DNA of 64,000 nucleotides. Source: Paradesulfitobacterium ferrireducens (lineage in GTDB: Bacteria > Bacillota > Desulfitobacteriia > Desulfitobacteriales > Desulfitobacteriaceae). The position numbers and the translations under genes were made by a program. The stretch's first letter is position 1. Each line of letters begins with the position of its first letter. Positions 32,978 to 42,753 of the stretch are shown here, in pieces. Under the pieces are notes generated by a model. It saw nothing but the letters and a program-made list of their open reading frames with translations. It made no database searches and had not been told where the DNA came from. The stretch is taken from the NCBI RefSeq assembly GCF_017310645.1, contig NZ_JAFLRH010000019.1, positions 177,178 through 241,177 on the forward strand, given 5' to 3'.

Positions 32978-35344
32978 TTGGCTTATACGGTTGTAGGGAA
33001 AAGCGTCAGCAGAGCAGATGCGGTAGCCAAGGTGACTGGCAAGGCCAAATATACGGACGATTTCTCTGAAAGGGGCATGCTGGTTGGGAAAATCCTGCAT
33101 AGCCCCTATGCGCATGCGCTGGTTAAATCGATCGACGTCAGCAAAGCCAAAGCCTTGCCTGGAGTGGAAGCTGTGATAACGCATCAGGATATCCCTAAAA
33201 TTCGCTACGCGACGGCTATCCCCGGAGTGATCGAGGCCATTGCCACGGATGAAGTGGGTGTGGCAGAGCTTAAATATGCAACGGCCGGGCATCCGTTTTC
33301 CTTGGATCCCAGTCATCGGGATAAAGAAGACCGTTACATACTGACTCAGAGGGCACGGTTCATCGGAGACAATATTGCGGCCGTGGTGGCGACGGATGCC
33401 CTTACCGCGTCCAAGGCTTTAAAGCTGATTGAGGTTGAATATGAAGAGTTGGAAGCGTTAACGACCACGGAGGCTGCCCTGAAAGAAGGGGCCCCTTTGA
33501 TCCATGACGACTGTGAACGAAATATTTTGTCTTCGGCTGGATATGTGATTGGGGATATCGAACAAGCCCTGAAAGAATCGGATCATCTGATCGAAGGGGA
33601 GTATGAAACAAGCATCGTCCAGCATTGCCACCTGGAAAATCAAATTTCTCTGGCCTATGTCGATTCAGACCGGAGGATCGTGATCATGACCTCTACCCAG
33701 ATTCCGCACATTGTGCGCCGGATAGTGGCCCAAGCCCTCGGTATTTCTTGGGGCCGGGTGCGAGTAATTAAGCCTTATGTCGGAGGAGGGTTTGGCAATA
33801 AGCAGGATGTGACGGTTGAACCTTTGAATGCAGTCATGAGTTTGGCAGTGGGCGGCCGGCCGGTGAAACTTGAGCTTTCCCGGGAAGAAGCCATGATTGA
33901 TACTCGAACCCGCCATGCTTTCAAGTTTAAGATTAAGACCGGAGTCAATAGTGACGGCAAAATTAACGGAATTCAGATCGAGGCTGTTTCCAATACCGGG
34001 GCCTATGCGTCACACGGCCATTCGATCGCCAGCAGCGGCGGAGGGAAATTTCGTTACCTCTATCAGACGAAAGCGTTGAAATATGAGCCGCTAACGGTCT
34101 TTACCAATTTGCCGGTTGCCGGGGCCATGCGGGGGTATGGAACCCCTCAAATCTTTTTTGCCTTTGAATCCCATATCGAAGATATTTCCCGAAAACTCAA
34201 GCTGGATCCCATCGAGCTTCGGAAGATAAATTTAGTCGAAACCGGGCATGTTGACCCCTTAAATCAAACGGTGATTCGAAGCTGCGGGATTCGAGAATGT
34301 ATCGATAAAGGGAAAGAATTAATCAAGTGGGACGCTAAAAAGGCCTTATACAAGGAGCAAAAGGGAGTCAAACGCCGTGGGTTGGGCATGGCTTGCTTCA
34401 GCTATGCTTCGGGAACGTATCCGGTAGCCCTGGAACTTGGGGGGGCGCGCATTGTCATGAACCAGGACGGCTCCGTTCAGCTGCAGCTAGGTGCGACTGA
34501 AATTGGCCAAGGGAGTGACACGGTCTTCGCGCAAATGGTGGCTGAAGTTCTAGGGATTCCGATGCATATGGTGCATGTCATCTCAACCCAGGACACGGAT
34601 ATTTCCCCCTTTGACACCGGGTCATATGCCTCGAGACAAACCTATGTTTCGGGGATGGCGGTGGAGAAGGCCGCTCTGGAAGTTAAGCGTAAAGTCCTTG
34701 CTGTAGCCCATTCCATGACGGATATCCCGGCCCATCTTTTAGATCTCAAGCAACAACACATTGTCATGAAAGAATCCGGGGAAAGAGTCATGGAGTTAGA
34801 AGTGGCTGCGATGCAGTCCTATTATGACCGCGTCCATGCCCAGCCGATTACAAGCGATGTGACGAATAATGCCCGGATCAATGCCATACCTTACGGAGTC
34901 ACTTTTGCTGAGGTGGAAGTAGACATCAAGACCGGGAAGATAAAAATCTTGGAGATTTTTAACGTTCACGATTCTGGTAAGATTGTCAACCCGCAATTGG
35001 CGGAGGGACAAGTCCATGGCGGGGTGGGTATGGCTATTGGCTATGCCATTTCCGAACAGCTGCTCTTTGATGAGAAGACCGGTCAGCCGCTTAATAATAA
35101 TCTCTTGGATTATAAACTGCCGACAATCATGGATATCCCGGAAATTGGCGCAGCCTTCGTGGAAAAAGAGGATCCCACAGGGCCGTTCGGGGTCAAGGCG
35201 CTGGGAGAACCTCCAATTATTTCTCCCGCTCCGGCCATTCGCAATGCCGTCCTGGATGCGACCGGTGTGGCGTTTAACCGGATACCTATGAATCCGCAGC
35301 GTGTATTTGAGAAATTTAAAGAAGCAGGGTTAACACTGAACTAA
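32978..35344 (+). CDS. Molybdenum hydroxylase molybdopterin-binding large subunit (second set)
   Basis: Catalytic subunit of 788 residues, xanthine dehydrogenase family. Motifs are PYVGGGFGNKQDV, GAMRGYGTPQIFFAFESH and EIGQGSDTVFAQM, with the catalytic glutamate in GVKALGEPPIIS. The start is TTG 32978 with AGGAGGA 7 bases upstream. Subunit order is L-M-S, unlike M-S-L in the first set. The FAD and Fe-S genes follow after a 138-base gap that holds an IS605/omega-RNA-like element. YgfK, a xanthine-type permease and SsnA follow, so a purine substrate is likely. Substrate specificity within purines is not visible. Confidence 0.85.
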   Translation: MAYTVVGKSVSRADAVAKVTGKAKYTDDFSERGMLVGKILHSPYAHALVKSIDVSKAKALPGVEAVITHQDIPKIRYATAIPGVIEAIATDEVGVAELKYATAGHPFSLDPSHRDKEDRYILTQRARFIGDNIAAVVATDALTASKALKLIEVEYEELEALTTTEAALKEGAPLIHDDCERNILSSAGYVIGDIEQALKESDHLIEGEYETSIVQHCHLENQISLAYVDSDRRIVIMTSTQIPHIVRRIVAQALGISWGRVRVIKPYVGGGFGNKQDVTVEPLNAVMSLAVGGRPVKLELSREEAMIDTRTRHAFKFKIKTGVNSDGKINGIQIEAVSNTGAYASHGHSIASSGGGKFRYLYQTKALKYEPLTVFTNLPVAGAMRGYGTPQIFFAFESHIEDISRKLKLDPIELRKINLVETGHVDPLNQTVIRSCGIRECIDKGKELIKWDAKKALYKEQKGVKRRGLGMACFSYASGTYPVALELGGARIVMNQDGSVQLQLGATEIGQGSDTVFAQMVAEVLGIPMHMVHVISTQDTDISPFDTGSYASRQTYVSGMAVEKAALEVKRKVLAVAHSMTDIPAHLLDLKQQHIVMKESGERVMELEVAAMQSYYDRVHAQPITSDVTNNARINAIPYGVTFAEVEVDIKTGKIKILEIFNVHDSGKIVNPQLAEGQVHGGVGMAIGYAISEQLLFDEKTGQPLNNNLLDYKLPTIMDIPEIGAAFVEKEDPTGPFGVKALGEPPIISPAPAIRNAVLDATGVAFNRIPMNPQRVFEKFKEAGLTLN

Positions 35345-35462
35345 CCCGCCCTAAGTCAACCGCCTCTATAGGCGGCGGGTGCCAAAGGGCGGTTAAGTCC
35401 AGTATGGACTCGACTAACATTCATTGGGGGTTGAATCCCCCTCTGAATGAAGTCTCGTTCAA
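35344..35462 (+). ncRNA. Orphan structured RNA-like element resembling an IS200/IS605 right end or omega-RNA
   Basis: Dense nested pairing: ACCCG (35344-35348) with CGGGT (35376-35380) encloses CCGCC (35360-35364) with GGCGG (35371-35375). AACCGCC (35358-35364) can instead pair with GGCGGTT (35388-35394), a possible pseudoknot. AGTCC/GGACT (35396-35410) is a small hairpin. CATTCA...TGAATG (35418-35449) encloses GGGGG/CCCCC. The string ACTCGACTAACATTCA and the ending GAATGAAGTCTC are, as I recall, typical of TnpB/IscB-associated element ends in Clostridia. No tnpB, iscB or tnpA gene is adjacent. It may be a mobile-element remnant or a domesticated RNA. Confidence 0.5.
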
Positions 35463-35482
35463 TCTAGGAAGGCGGTGATAGG

Positions 35483-36364
35483 ATGTACGATATTAAAGCA
35501 TATTACGAGGCGGAAAGCGTAGAGGAAGCAGCTAGGCTGCTGGCGGAGAAGCCCAATCTCAAACTGATTGCGGGCGGGACAGACGTGCTTATTAAAATGC
35601 ACGGAGGGCAGCTGGAAGAGGCAGAGCTCCTGAGCCTGCGCAAGATTAAATCGCTGGAAAATATTCATGTGAGAGATGACGGCACAGTTGCAATCGGTGC
35701 GATGGCAACCTTTTCCGTGATTTTTCATAATGCCATGCTTAAGAAGCTGATTCCGGTTTTGACAGAAGCAGCCGTCTCCATGGGCGGGCCCCAAATCAGA
35801 AATATCGCCACCATCGGCGGTAACGTCTGCAACGGGGCTACTTCTGCAGACAGTGCTTCATCCCTGTTTGCCCTGAATGCCCGGTTGAAATTGCAGGATG
35901 AGAAAGGTGAGCGGGTGGTACCAATCCGTGAATTCTACCTGGGACCCGGAAAAGTCGCTCTCAATCCCGGAGAAATTCTGACCGAAATTCTGATTGCCCC
36001 GGAAGATTACCTAGGGTTTGGCGGGCAATATATAAAGTTTGCCATGCGGGAAGCGATGGATATTGCCACCCTTGGGGTGGCAGCCGTGTGTAAAGTGGAG
36101 AACGGAAACTTCGCTGAGGTAAGAATCGGACTGGGGGTTGCCGGCCCGACTCCGCTAAGGTGTCTTGAGGCCGAGGAGTATGCCCGGGGCAAGAAGATTA
36201 CAGCGGAGACGCTTAAAGAGATTGGAAAGCTGGCTGTTAGATCGACCAAGGCGCGAACTTCATGGCGGGCTTCCAAAGAGTATAGGGAACATCTGGTGGA
36301 AGAACTGACCCAAAGAGCTTTGAAAACAGCGGTAGTCAATGCAGGAGGTGCAGAGGTTGTTTAA
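35483..36364 (+). CDS. Molybdenum hydroxylase FAD-binding subunit (second set)
   Basis: FAD subunit of 293 residues. FAD-binding motifs are LKLIAGGTDVLIKM and IRNIATIGGNVCNGATSADSA. It is XdhB-like and of normal length. GGAAGGCGGTGATAGG precedes ATG 35483. The C-terminus overlaps the start of the Fe-S gene by 8 bases, implying coupled translation. It serves with the large subunit upstream, from which it is split by the omega-RNA-like element. Confidence 0.87.
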   Translation: MYDIKAYYEAESVEEAARLLAEKPNLKLIAGGTDVLIKMHGGQLEEAELLSLRKIKSLENIHVRDDGTVAIGAMATFSVIFHNAMLKKLIPVLTEAAVSMGGPQIRNIATIGGNVCNGATSADSASSLFALNARLKLQDEKGERVVPIREFYLGPGKVALNPGEILTEILIAPEDYLGFGGQYIKFAMREAMDIATLGVAAVCKVENGNFAEVRIGLGVAGPTPLRCLEAEEYARGKKITAETLKEIGKLAVRSTKARTSWRASKEYREHLVEELTQRALKTAVVNAGGAEVV

Positions 36365-36869
36365 GCGGATTGCCTTTACGGTGAATGGTAAAGCTTATGA
36401 TTTTGAAGTGGATGTCCGAGAATCCCTGCTGGAAGTCTTAAGAAACCATTTGGGGTTAACGGGTGCCAAACAAGGGTGTGGCGTCGGGGAATGCGGCGCC
36501 TGCAGCGTGCTCATTGACGGAGTTCCTCATGATACTTGCATTTTTTTAGCCGTTTGGGCCGATGGCAAGGACATTCGAACGATTGAGGGAGTAGCCGGAA
36601 TAAACGGAGAACTGTCTCAAGTGCAGCAAGCGTTTGTTGAAGAAGGAGCGATCCAGTGCGGCTTCTGTACTCCCGGCTTAGTTTTGACGACCACCGCCTT
36701 AAAAGAGAGCGGCAAGGACTACACCCGGGAAGAGCTCAAACGGGAGCTTTCTGGGCATCTATGCCGCTGCACGGGGTATCAGAATATCGCAAAAGCTGCG
36801 GAAAAGTCTTTAGAAGGGCATATCTGCACTTGCGAGGACAGCCCGCATTATAAAGGGGCAATTATTTAG
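36357..36869 (+). CDS. Molybdenum hydroxylase [2Fe-2S] subunit (second set)
   Basis: Protein of 170 residues carrying two [2Fe-2S] clusters: CGVGECGACSVLIDGVPHDTC for the first, CGFCTPG and CRCTGY for the second. TTG 36357 is chosen because AGGAGG (36343-36348) lies 8 bases upstream inside the end of the FAD gene; ATG 36339 lies before that site. The C-terminal tail adds CTCEDSPHY with two extra cysteines that are not part of the standard clusters. Confidence 0.85.
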   Translation: MFKRIAFTVNGKAYDFEVDVRESLLEVLRNHLGLTGAKQGCGVGECGACSVLIDGVPHDTCIFLAVWADGKDIRTIEGVAGINGELSQVQQAFVEEGAIQCGFCTPGLVLTTTALKESGKDYTREELKRELSGHLCRCTGYQNIAKAAEKSLEGHICTCEDSPHYKGAII

Positions 36870-36909
36870 TCTTCGATATGACCTAAATCCGGAAGGAATG
36901 ATAGCTGTG

Positions 36910-39900
36910 ATGAACGATAAGATGATCCCTATTCCATTTAAGCAACTGGTTCAATGGATGTTTGAGGAATATCAGCGGACGCAGACGATTTTCGGGGTGT
37001 CCGAGGTAAAATTTTTTCACAAGCAGAATGATCAATCCATTCAGCTTTTTGGAGAAAGGATGGATACGCCAATTGGACCGGCTGCGGGCCCGCACACCCA
37101 GCTCGCGCAAAATATCATTGCTGCTTATTTAAGCGGGAGCCGCTTCTTTGAGCTAAAATCCGTCCAAGTCATGGACGAGTTAGATATTCCCAAGCCTTGC
37201 ATTCTGGCTGAAGATGAATGCTATAACACGGAGTGGTCGACCGAGCTTTCGATTACGGGTGCCTTTGACGAGTATGTCAAAGCCTGGTTTGCCCTTCATG
37301 TGCTGCAGAAAGAGTTCTTTGGCCAAAGTGACCGGGGCTTTATGTTTAACATGAGTGTGGGCTACGACTTAAAAGGGATTCAATCAGAGAAAGTGGACCG
37401 ATTTATTGAGGGGCTGAAAGACGCTTCAGGGACTGCAGTTTTTAAGGAATGCCGGGCATTTTTACTCGAAAACCTAGACCGGTTCAAGAAGGTTGACCGG
37501 GCTTACATCGAACAGATTTCCCCGCATATCTGCACCTCCATTACCTTGTCTACCATGCATGGCTGTCCGCCCAAAGAAATCGAAGCGATTATCAAATACT
37601 TACTCGCGGACAAGAAACTCCATTGCTTTGTCAAGATGAATCCGACGCTGCTGGGCTATGAGTATGTGCGCAAGACCTTCGATAAAATGGGTTACAACTA
37701 TATCCTGCTCAGGGAAGAATCTTTTACCCATGACCTCCAGTATCAGGATGGAGTCGCGATGCTAAAGCGTCTTACACTGTTTGCCAAGGAGCAGCAGAAA
37801 GACTTCGGGGTCAAGTTGTCTAACACCTTGCCCGTGAAGATCGGGCGCTCAGAGCTGCCGGGCGAAGAGATGTATATGTCCGGGCGCTCGCTCTATCCTC
37901 TGACCATTAACCTGGCCTATAAATTAGCTTCTGAGTTCGACGGGGATCTCAAGATCTCTTATTCGGGGGGAGCGGATGCGTTTAATATTGACCGCATCTT
38001 TGAAACGGGAATCCGGCCTATCACCGTGGCTACAACCCTTCTAAAACCCGGAGCCTATATGCGCTTCAAACAAATGGCTGAGATTTTAGAGCCTCTCATT
38101 GTGAAGACGGAGTCCGGTAAAATCGATCTGGACAAGCTCAAAGCCCTGGCTGAGAGTGCCTTTAGCGATCCCAACCATCTCAAAGAAAAGAGAGATTTTA
38201 TCAACCGCAAAACCGAGCTAAAGCTATCGGCTCTTGACTGCTTTATTGCCCCTTGCACCGTGGGCTGTCCGATTGAACAGGATGTTCCGGAATACATTCG
38301 TTTGGTTGGGGAAGGGCGCTATGAGGAAGCCTTTGATGTCATTGTCTCGAAAAACCCGTTTCCCTTTATCACGGGAACGATTTGTACCCATAACTGCATG
38401 AGCAAGTGCACCCGCTTGGACTATGACGAATCCGTACATATCCGGGGGCAGAAATTAGTGGCTGCGGAAAAAGGGTATGAAGCCTACATGCAAAAGATCT
38501 CCACACCCAAACGGGTGTCAGCGGCCAAAGCGGCGGTCATCGGGGCCGGCCCTTCCGGACTGGCGGCCGCCTATTTCCTGGCCAAAGGGGGCATGGAGGT
38601 CACGGTCTTCGATAAACGGGAGAAAGCCGGCGGTACGGTGGAGTATGTCATCCCGGATTTCAGAATCTCACGGGAAGCTATCGCTAAAGATCTTAACCTA
38701 ATCGAGAGAATGGGGGTTCAATTCGAATTCGGGATTGACCCTGATTTTTCTGTTGCAGATTATAAGGCCAAAGGCTTTAAGTATATTTATTTGGCTATCG
38801 GGGCCGGCAAGACCAATACTCTCGATATTACGGGGGATTCATACCGGGTGCGGGGAGCAATTCCGTTTCTGGAAGAGTTTAACGCGAATAAAGATGCCCT
38901 CAATCTCGGGAAGAATGTGGCGGTTGTCGGCGGGGGCAATTCCGCCATGGATGCCGCCCGGGCCGCTCTCAGGGTAAAAGGGGTTGAACATGTCTATATC
39001 ATCTATCGCCGCACCAAAGACTACATGCCGGCAGATCACGAAGAATTAATGTCCGCCGAGGACGAGGGAGTGATCTTTAAAGAACTCCTGGCCCCGGTCT
39101 CCTTAACGAACGGGGTATTAAAATGCCAGAAGATGGAACTGGGCCAGCCGGATGCCTCAGGGCGCAGGCGACCGGTGGCCGTGGAAGGTGAATTTGAAGA
39201 ATTAGAGATTGATACCGTTTTATCAGCCATTGGCGAACTGATCGATTATGATCTCCTAAAGAAAAACGGGATCCAAATTGATGACAAGGGAGAAATCCTG
39301 GTCGAACACGGAACCCTGGAAACCAGTGTGGAAAATGTCTACATAGGCGGGGATGCCCTGGTCGGACCTTGGAGTGTGGTAGGGGCAGCAAGGCATGGAA
39401 CCATGGCGGCCAAGGCTATTCTCGCAAAAGAACAGCTCGAATTCAAACAAGAATTTCTGTCTGATATTTCCTTTGATAACGAAAAGCAATTGTTACAGAT
39501 CGCGGAGAAGAAAGCAGTGATGAAACCGGTTGCCGATCACAAACTTGAATCCGGCCGCTGCTTGGAGTGCAACAAAGTGTGCAATATCTGTGCTGAGGTT
39601 TGTCCCAACCGGGCCAACCTGATGATCCCGGTCAACGGCCATGGTCTGACCAATATCAGTCAGATCCTGCACGTGGATGGAATGTGCAATGTTTGCGGCA
39701 ACTGCGGCACCTTCTGCCCCTATTCCAGCGAACCGTACAAGGTTAAGTTAACCCTGTTCTGGACCGAGAAAGATTTCAGGGACAGTCCGAATATCGGTTT
39801 CTATTTCTTAGATAACGGAGCGAACGGTGAATTTATGCTGCGGCTGGATGACAAAATCACCAAGGTCAAGTTCGATGAATCCGGTAAGACCGATGTACCG

Positions 39901-39969
39901 ATCGATCCTCGGATCGCGGCTTTTATTGGGACCGTTTATAAAGACCATGAATACCTGTATAGAGTTTGA
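36910..39969 (+). CDS. ygfK: YgfK-like FAD/Fe-S oxidoreductase
   Basis: Large multidomain enzyme of about 1019 residues. The first 430 residues or so are a dihydroorotate dehydrogenase-like barrel with STMHGCPPKEIEAI. A GltD-like part follows, with cluster cysteines (CTVGCPIEQDVPEY; CTHNCMSKC), an FAD-binding GAGPSGLAAAYFLAKGG and an NAD(P)-binding VVGGGNSAMDAARAA. The C-terminus has two ferredoxin-like clusters (CNKVCNICAEVCPN; CNVCGNCGTFCPYSS). In anaerobic urate/2,8-dioxopurine degradation YgfK is reported as the oxidoreductase acting on the purine ring; it was once annotated as putative selenate reductase. The E. coli protein starts close to the MIPIPFKQL segment, so ATG 36910 is favoured; 36898 is an alternative. 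Confidence 0.85.
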   Translation: MNDKMIPIPFKQLVQWMFEEYQRTQTIFGVSEVKFFHKQNDQSIQLFGERMDTPIGPAAGPHTQLAQNIIAAYLSGSRFFELKSVQVMDELDIPKPCILAEDECYNTEWSTELSITGAFDEYVKAWFALHVLQKEFFGQSDRGFMFNMSVGYDLKGIQSEKVDRFIEGLKDASGTAVFKECRAFLLENLDRFKKVDRAYIEQISPHICTSITLSTMHGCPPKEIEAIIKYLLADKKLHCFVKMNPTLLGYEYVRKTFDKMGYNYILLREESFTHDLQYQDGVAMLKRLTLFAKEQQKDFGVKLSNTLPVKIGRSELPGEEMYMSGRSLYPLTINLAYKLASEFDGDLKISYSGGADAFNIDRIFETGIRPITVATTLLKPGAYMRFKQMAEILEPLIVKTESGKIDLDKLKALAESAFSDPNHLKEKRDFINRKTELKLSALDCFIAPCTVGCPIEQDVPEYIRLVGEGRYEEAFDVIVSKNPFPFITGTICTHNCMSKCTRLDYDESVHIRGQKLVAAEKGYEAYMQKISTPKRVSAAKAAVIGAGPSGLAAAYFLAKGGMEVTVFDKREKAGGTVEYVIPDFRISREAIAKDLNLIERMGVQFEFGIDPDFSVADYKAKGFKYIYLAIGAGKTNTLDITGDSYRVRGAIPFLEEFNANKDALNLGKNVAVVGGGNSAMDAARAALRVKGVEHVYIIYRRTKDYMPADHEELMSAEDEGVIFKELLAPVSLTNGVLKCQKMELGQPDASGRRRPVAVEGEFEELEIDTVLSAIGELIDYDLLKKNGIQIDDKGEILVEHGTLETSVENVYIGGDALVGPWSVVGAARHGTMAAKAILAKEQLEFKQEFLSDISFDNEKQLLQIAEKKAVMKPVADHKLESGRCLECNKVCNICAEVCPNRANLMIPVNGHGLTNISQILHVDGMCNVCGNCGTFCPYSSEPYKVKLTLFWTEKDFRDSPNIGFYFLDNGANGEFMLRLDDKITKVKFDESGKTDVPIDPRIAAFIGTVYKDHEYLYRV

Positions 39970-40019
39970 AATGGATGCGCATATTTGAGAGAGCACTTGA
40001 AATAAGGAGGCGAATGAAA

Positions 40020-41372
40020 ATGGCTATTAACAACAATACCGGAGTTGCGCCGGTGGATGAAATGCTGCCTGTTGGAAAACTTTTTGTGTACGGCTTGCAG
40101 CACGTCCTCGCCATGTATGCAGGAGCGGTGGCTGTACCCTTGATTATTGCCGGAGCAGCAAAGCTGACTCCGGCCCAGACAGCTTTTCTGATTAACGCAG
40201 ATTTATTCACTTGTGGGATTGCGACCCTCATTCAAACATTAGGGATTGGAAAAATCGGAATCAAGATCCCAGTGATTCAAGGGGTAACTTTTGCTGCCGT
40301 AACCCCCATGGTGATCATGGCCCAGAGCGGCGGCATGACCCTGATCTTTGGCTCCGTTATCGTGGCCGGTATTTTCACGTTCTTAGTGGCGCCTTACTTT
40401 AGCAGCTTAATCCGCTTCTTCCCGCCCATTGTTACCGGGACAATTATTACAATCATCGGAATCTCTCTGTTGCCGGTAGGGATAAACTGGGCAGCAGGCG
40501 GAGTCGGCAATAAAAATTTTGCTTCCTTGACCTATATTTTCGTGGCAGCGGTGGTCCTAATCAGCATTCTCCTGATTAATAAACTGTTTCGAGGGTTTAT
40601 CTCACATATTGCTGTGCTGCTTGGTTTGCTAGTCGGCCTGATTGTAGCCGTGCCATTTAACCTTGTAAGCTTTGCCGAAGTGGCTAAAGCTCCTTGGCTA
40701 GGGATTACGATACCGTTTCACTTTGGTTTTCCCATCTTTGATCTCGGTGCGATCATCTCCATGATTTTAGTTATGTTTGTGGTCATGGTCGAGTCCACCG
40801 GAGATTTTCTGGCGATTGGGGAGATTGTCGGCAAAAAGATCGGTAAAGATGAACTTACTGCCGGGTTAAGAGCGGATGGCTTATCCACCGCGCTTGGAGG
40901 GGTCCTTAATGCTTTCCCTTACACAGCCTTTGCCCAGAACGTCGGCTTGGTGGGTTTAACTGGGGTAAAAAGCCGTTATGTAGTCGCCATGTCCGGTTTG
41001 ATTTTGGTTGTCTTAGGCTTATTCCCCAAGATGGCCACAATTATCGCCTCCCTGCCTAACGCAGTTCTTGGCGGAGCCGGCATTGCCATGTTCGGTATCG
41101 TAGCGGCCAGCGGAATTAAGACTCTCACGAAAGTCGACTTCGAGCATAATCCTAGCAATCTTTTTATTGTAGCGATTAGTATCGGAATTGGCCTGATCCC
41201 CGTCTTGGTTCCAAAATTCTTCCAGAACTTCCCGCCCTGGAGCCAGACCATTATGCACAGTGGGATCACCTTAGGGTCAATCGCAGCGGTTATCCTTAAT
41301 GCGTTCTTTAATGGGAGCAAAGGGGCGGGAGACTCAGATGAACTGAAAGCTCACGCCGGAATCCGGGAGTAA
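40020..41372 (+). CDS. NCS2-family xanthine/urate-type permease
   Basis: Membrane transporter of 450 residues with about 12-14 hydrophobic segments. Nucleobase-ascorbate transporter motifs are visible: YGLQHVLAMYAGAV near the start (the QH pair), a VESTGDFLAIGE loop, and the signature QNVGLVGLTGVKSRY. Relatives such as XanQ and UacT import xanthine or urate with protons. Its place between YgfK and SsnA supports purine import. ATG 40020 is preferred, with AAGGAGG 9 bases upstream; the ATG at 40014 is too close to that site. Confidence 0.88.
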   Translation: MAINNNTGVAPVDEMLPVGKLFVYGLQHVLAMYAGAVAVPLIIAGAAKLTPAQTAFLINADLFTCGIATLIQTLGIGKIGIKIPVIQGVTFAAVTPMVIMAQSGGMTLIFGSVIVAGIFTFLVAPYFSSLIRFFPPIVTGTIITIIGISLLPVGINWAAGGVGNKNFASLTYIFVAAVVLISILLINKLFRGFISHIAVLLGLLVGLIVAVPFNLVSFAEVAKAPWLGITIPFHFGFPIFDLGAIISMILVMFVVMVESTGDFLAIGEIVGKKIGKDELTAGLRADGLSTALGGVLNAFPYTAFAQNVGLVGLTGVKSRYVVAMSGLILVVLGLFPKMATIIASLPNAVLGGAGIAMFGIVAASGIKTLTKVDFEHNPSNLFIVAISIGIGLIPVLVPKFFQNFPPWSQTIMHSGITLGSIAAVILNAFFNGSKGAGDSDELKAHAGIRE

Positions 41373-41415
41373 ACGGATTCAGCGTTAACTTAAAACGGAG
41401 AGGATGAACGGTTCC

Positions 41416-42744
41416 ATGCTTTTGATTGCTAACGGTACGGTCTTAACCCTCGGGCAAAGTAATCGAGTCATTGAAAATGGCGGGGTTTTGATTGAAGACC
41501 GTAAGATTAAAGAAGTTGGATCAACGCCAGACTTAAAAACCCGCTTTCCGGATGCCGAGTTCATCAATGCCCGCGGAAGACTGATTATGCCGGGGATGAT
41601 CAACACCCATATGCATCTTTACAGCACTTTTGCGCGGGGAATGGATGCGAAAAGCAAGCCACCTCAAAATTTCGGGGACATTTTAGAGGGGCTTTGGTGG
41701 AAACTGGATAAACTCTTGACTCTTGATGACGTTTATTACAGCGGCCTGACCCCACTGATCGAGTGCATTAAGACCGGGACAACCACGATTATTGATCACC
41801 ATGCCAGCCCCATGGCGGTTACGGGAAGTTTAGCCACCTTGGCCAAGGCAGCCGAAGAAATGGGAGTGCGGGCGGCTTTCTGTTACGAGGTTTCCGACCG
41901 GGACGGGGATGAGATTGCCCAAGAGGGCATTAAAGAGAATGCCGATTTTATCGCCGCTTGCCAGGCTAAGCCGGACCCGATGGTCGCCGCCATGTTCGGG
42001 CTCCATGCCTCTCTAACTTTATCCGATCAGACTTTGGCCAAGTGTGTCAAGGAAGCCGAGCGCTTGGGAGCCGGATTTCACGTCCATGTGGCTGAAGGCA
42101 AAGAAGACTTGGAGGACAGTCTCTCAAAATACGGAATGCGTGTGGTTGAGCGGTTGGAGAAATTAGGGGTTTTGGGACCGAAAACCCTTGCTGTCCACTG
42201 TGTCCATATTAATGAGCATGAGATTGAGCTTTTAAGAGCTTCCCAAACCCAAGTGGTCCATAATCCTGAATCCAATATGGGTAACGCTGTCGGAGTCACC
42301 CCGGTGCTAACAATGCTCAGGGAAGGGATTAAGGTCGGACTTGGAACGGATGGCTATACGTGCGATATGTTTGAAAGCGGCAAGGTTGCGAATGTCCTCC
42401 ATAAACATGCCGCAGCCAATCCCAGTGTGGCCTGGGCCGAAGTCCCGCAAATGCTTTATGGTAATAACCCGGAGATCGCCTCGAATTTATTTGGCGGCAA
42501 GTTTGGGGAATTGACGGAAGGCGCTTGGGCGGATGTGATCGTGGTGGATTATGTGCCGCCAACTCCCCTGGGGCCGGACAATTGGAGCGGGCATCTTCTG
42601 TTCGGAGTTTCGGGGCGGTCGGTAGAAACTACCGTGATTAACGGGCGCGTACGCATGCTGAATCGAAAGCTGATTGATATTGATGAAGAAGGAATCGGGG
42701 AGCGTTCCAGAGAATTGGCCCAGGCACTTTGGAACAGAATTTGA
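41416..42744 (+). CDS. ssnA: SsnA-like amidohydrolase
   Basis: Amidohydrolase-superfamily protein of 442 residues. Metal-binding motifs are PGMINTHMHLY (HxH), HHASPM, GFHVHVAEG, and a late GLGTDGYTCDMFE aspartate. In the urate/2,8-dioxopurine cluster SsnA is a ring-opening or deaminating hydrolase; E. coli SsnA has the same start (MLILKN...). ATG 41416 is preferred over 41404 because the ribosome site abuts the latter. Only one hydrolase is present here, whereas the E. coli-type cluster has both SsnA and HyuA. Confidence 0.83.
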   Translation: MLLIANGTVLTLGQSNRVIENGGVLIEDRKIKEVGSTPDLKTRFPDAEFINARGRLIMPGMINTHMHLYSTFARGMDAKSKPPQNFGDILEGLWWKLDKLLTLDDVYYSGLTPLIECIKTGTTTIIDHHASPMAVTGSLATLAKAAEEMGVRAAFCYEVSDRDGDEIAQEGIKENADFIAACQAKPDPMVAAMFGLHASLTLSDQTLAKCVKEAERLGAGFHVHVAEGKEDLEDSLSKYGMRVVERLEKLGVLGPKTLAVHCVHINEHEIELLRASQTQVVHNPESNMGNAVGVTPVLTMLREGIKVGLGTDGYTCDMFESGKVANVLHKHAAANPSVAWAEVPQMLYGNNPEIASNLFGGKFGELTEGAWADVIVVDYVPPTPLGPDNWSGHLLFGVSGRSVETTVINGRVRMLNRKLIDIDEEGIGERSRELAQALWNRI

Positions 42745-42753
42745 GGTGATCTG

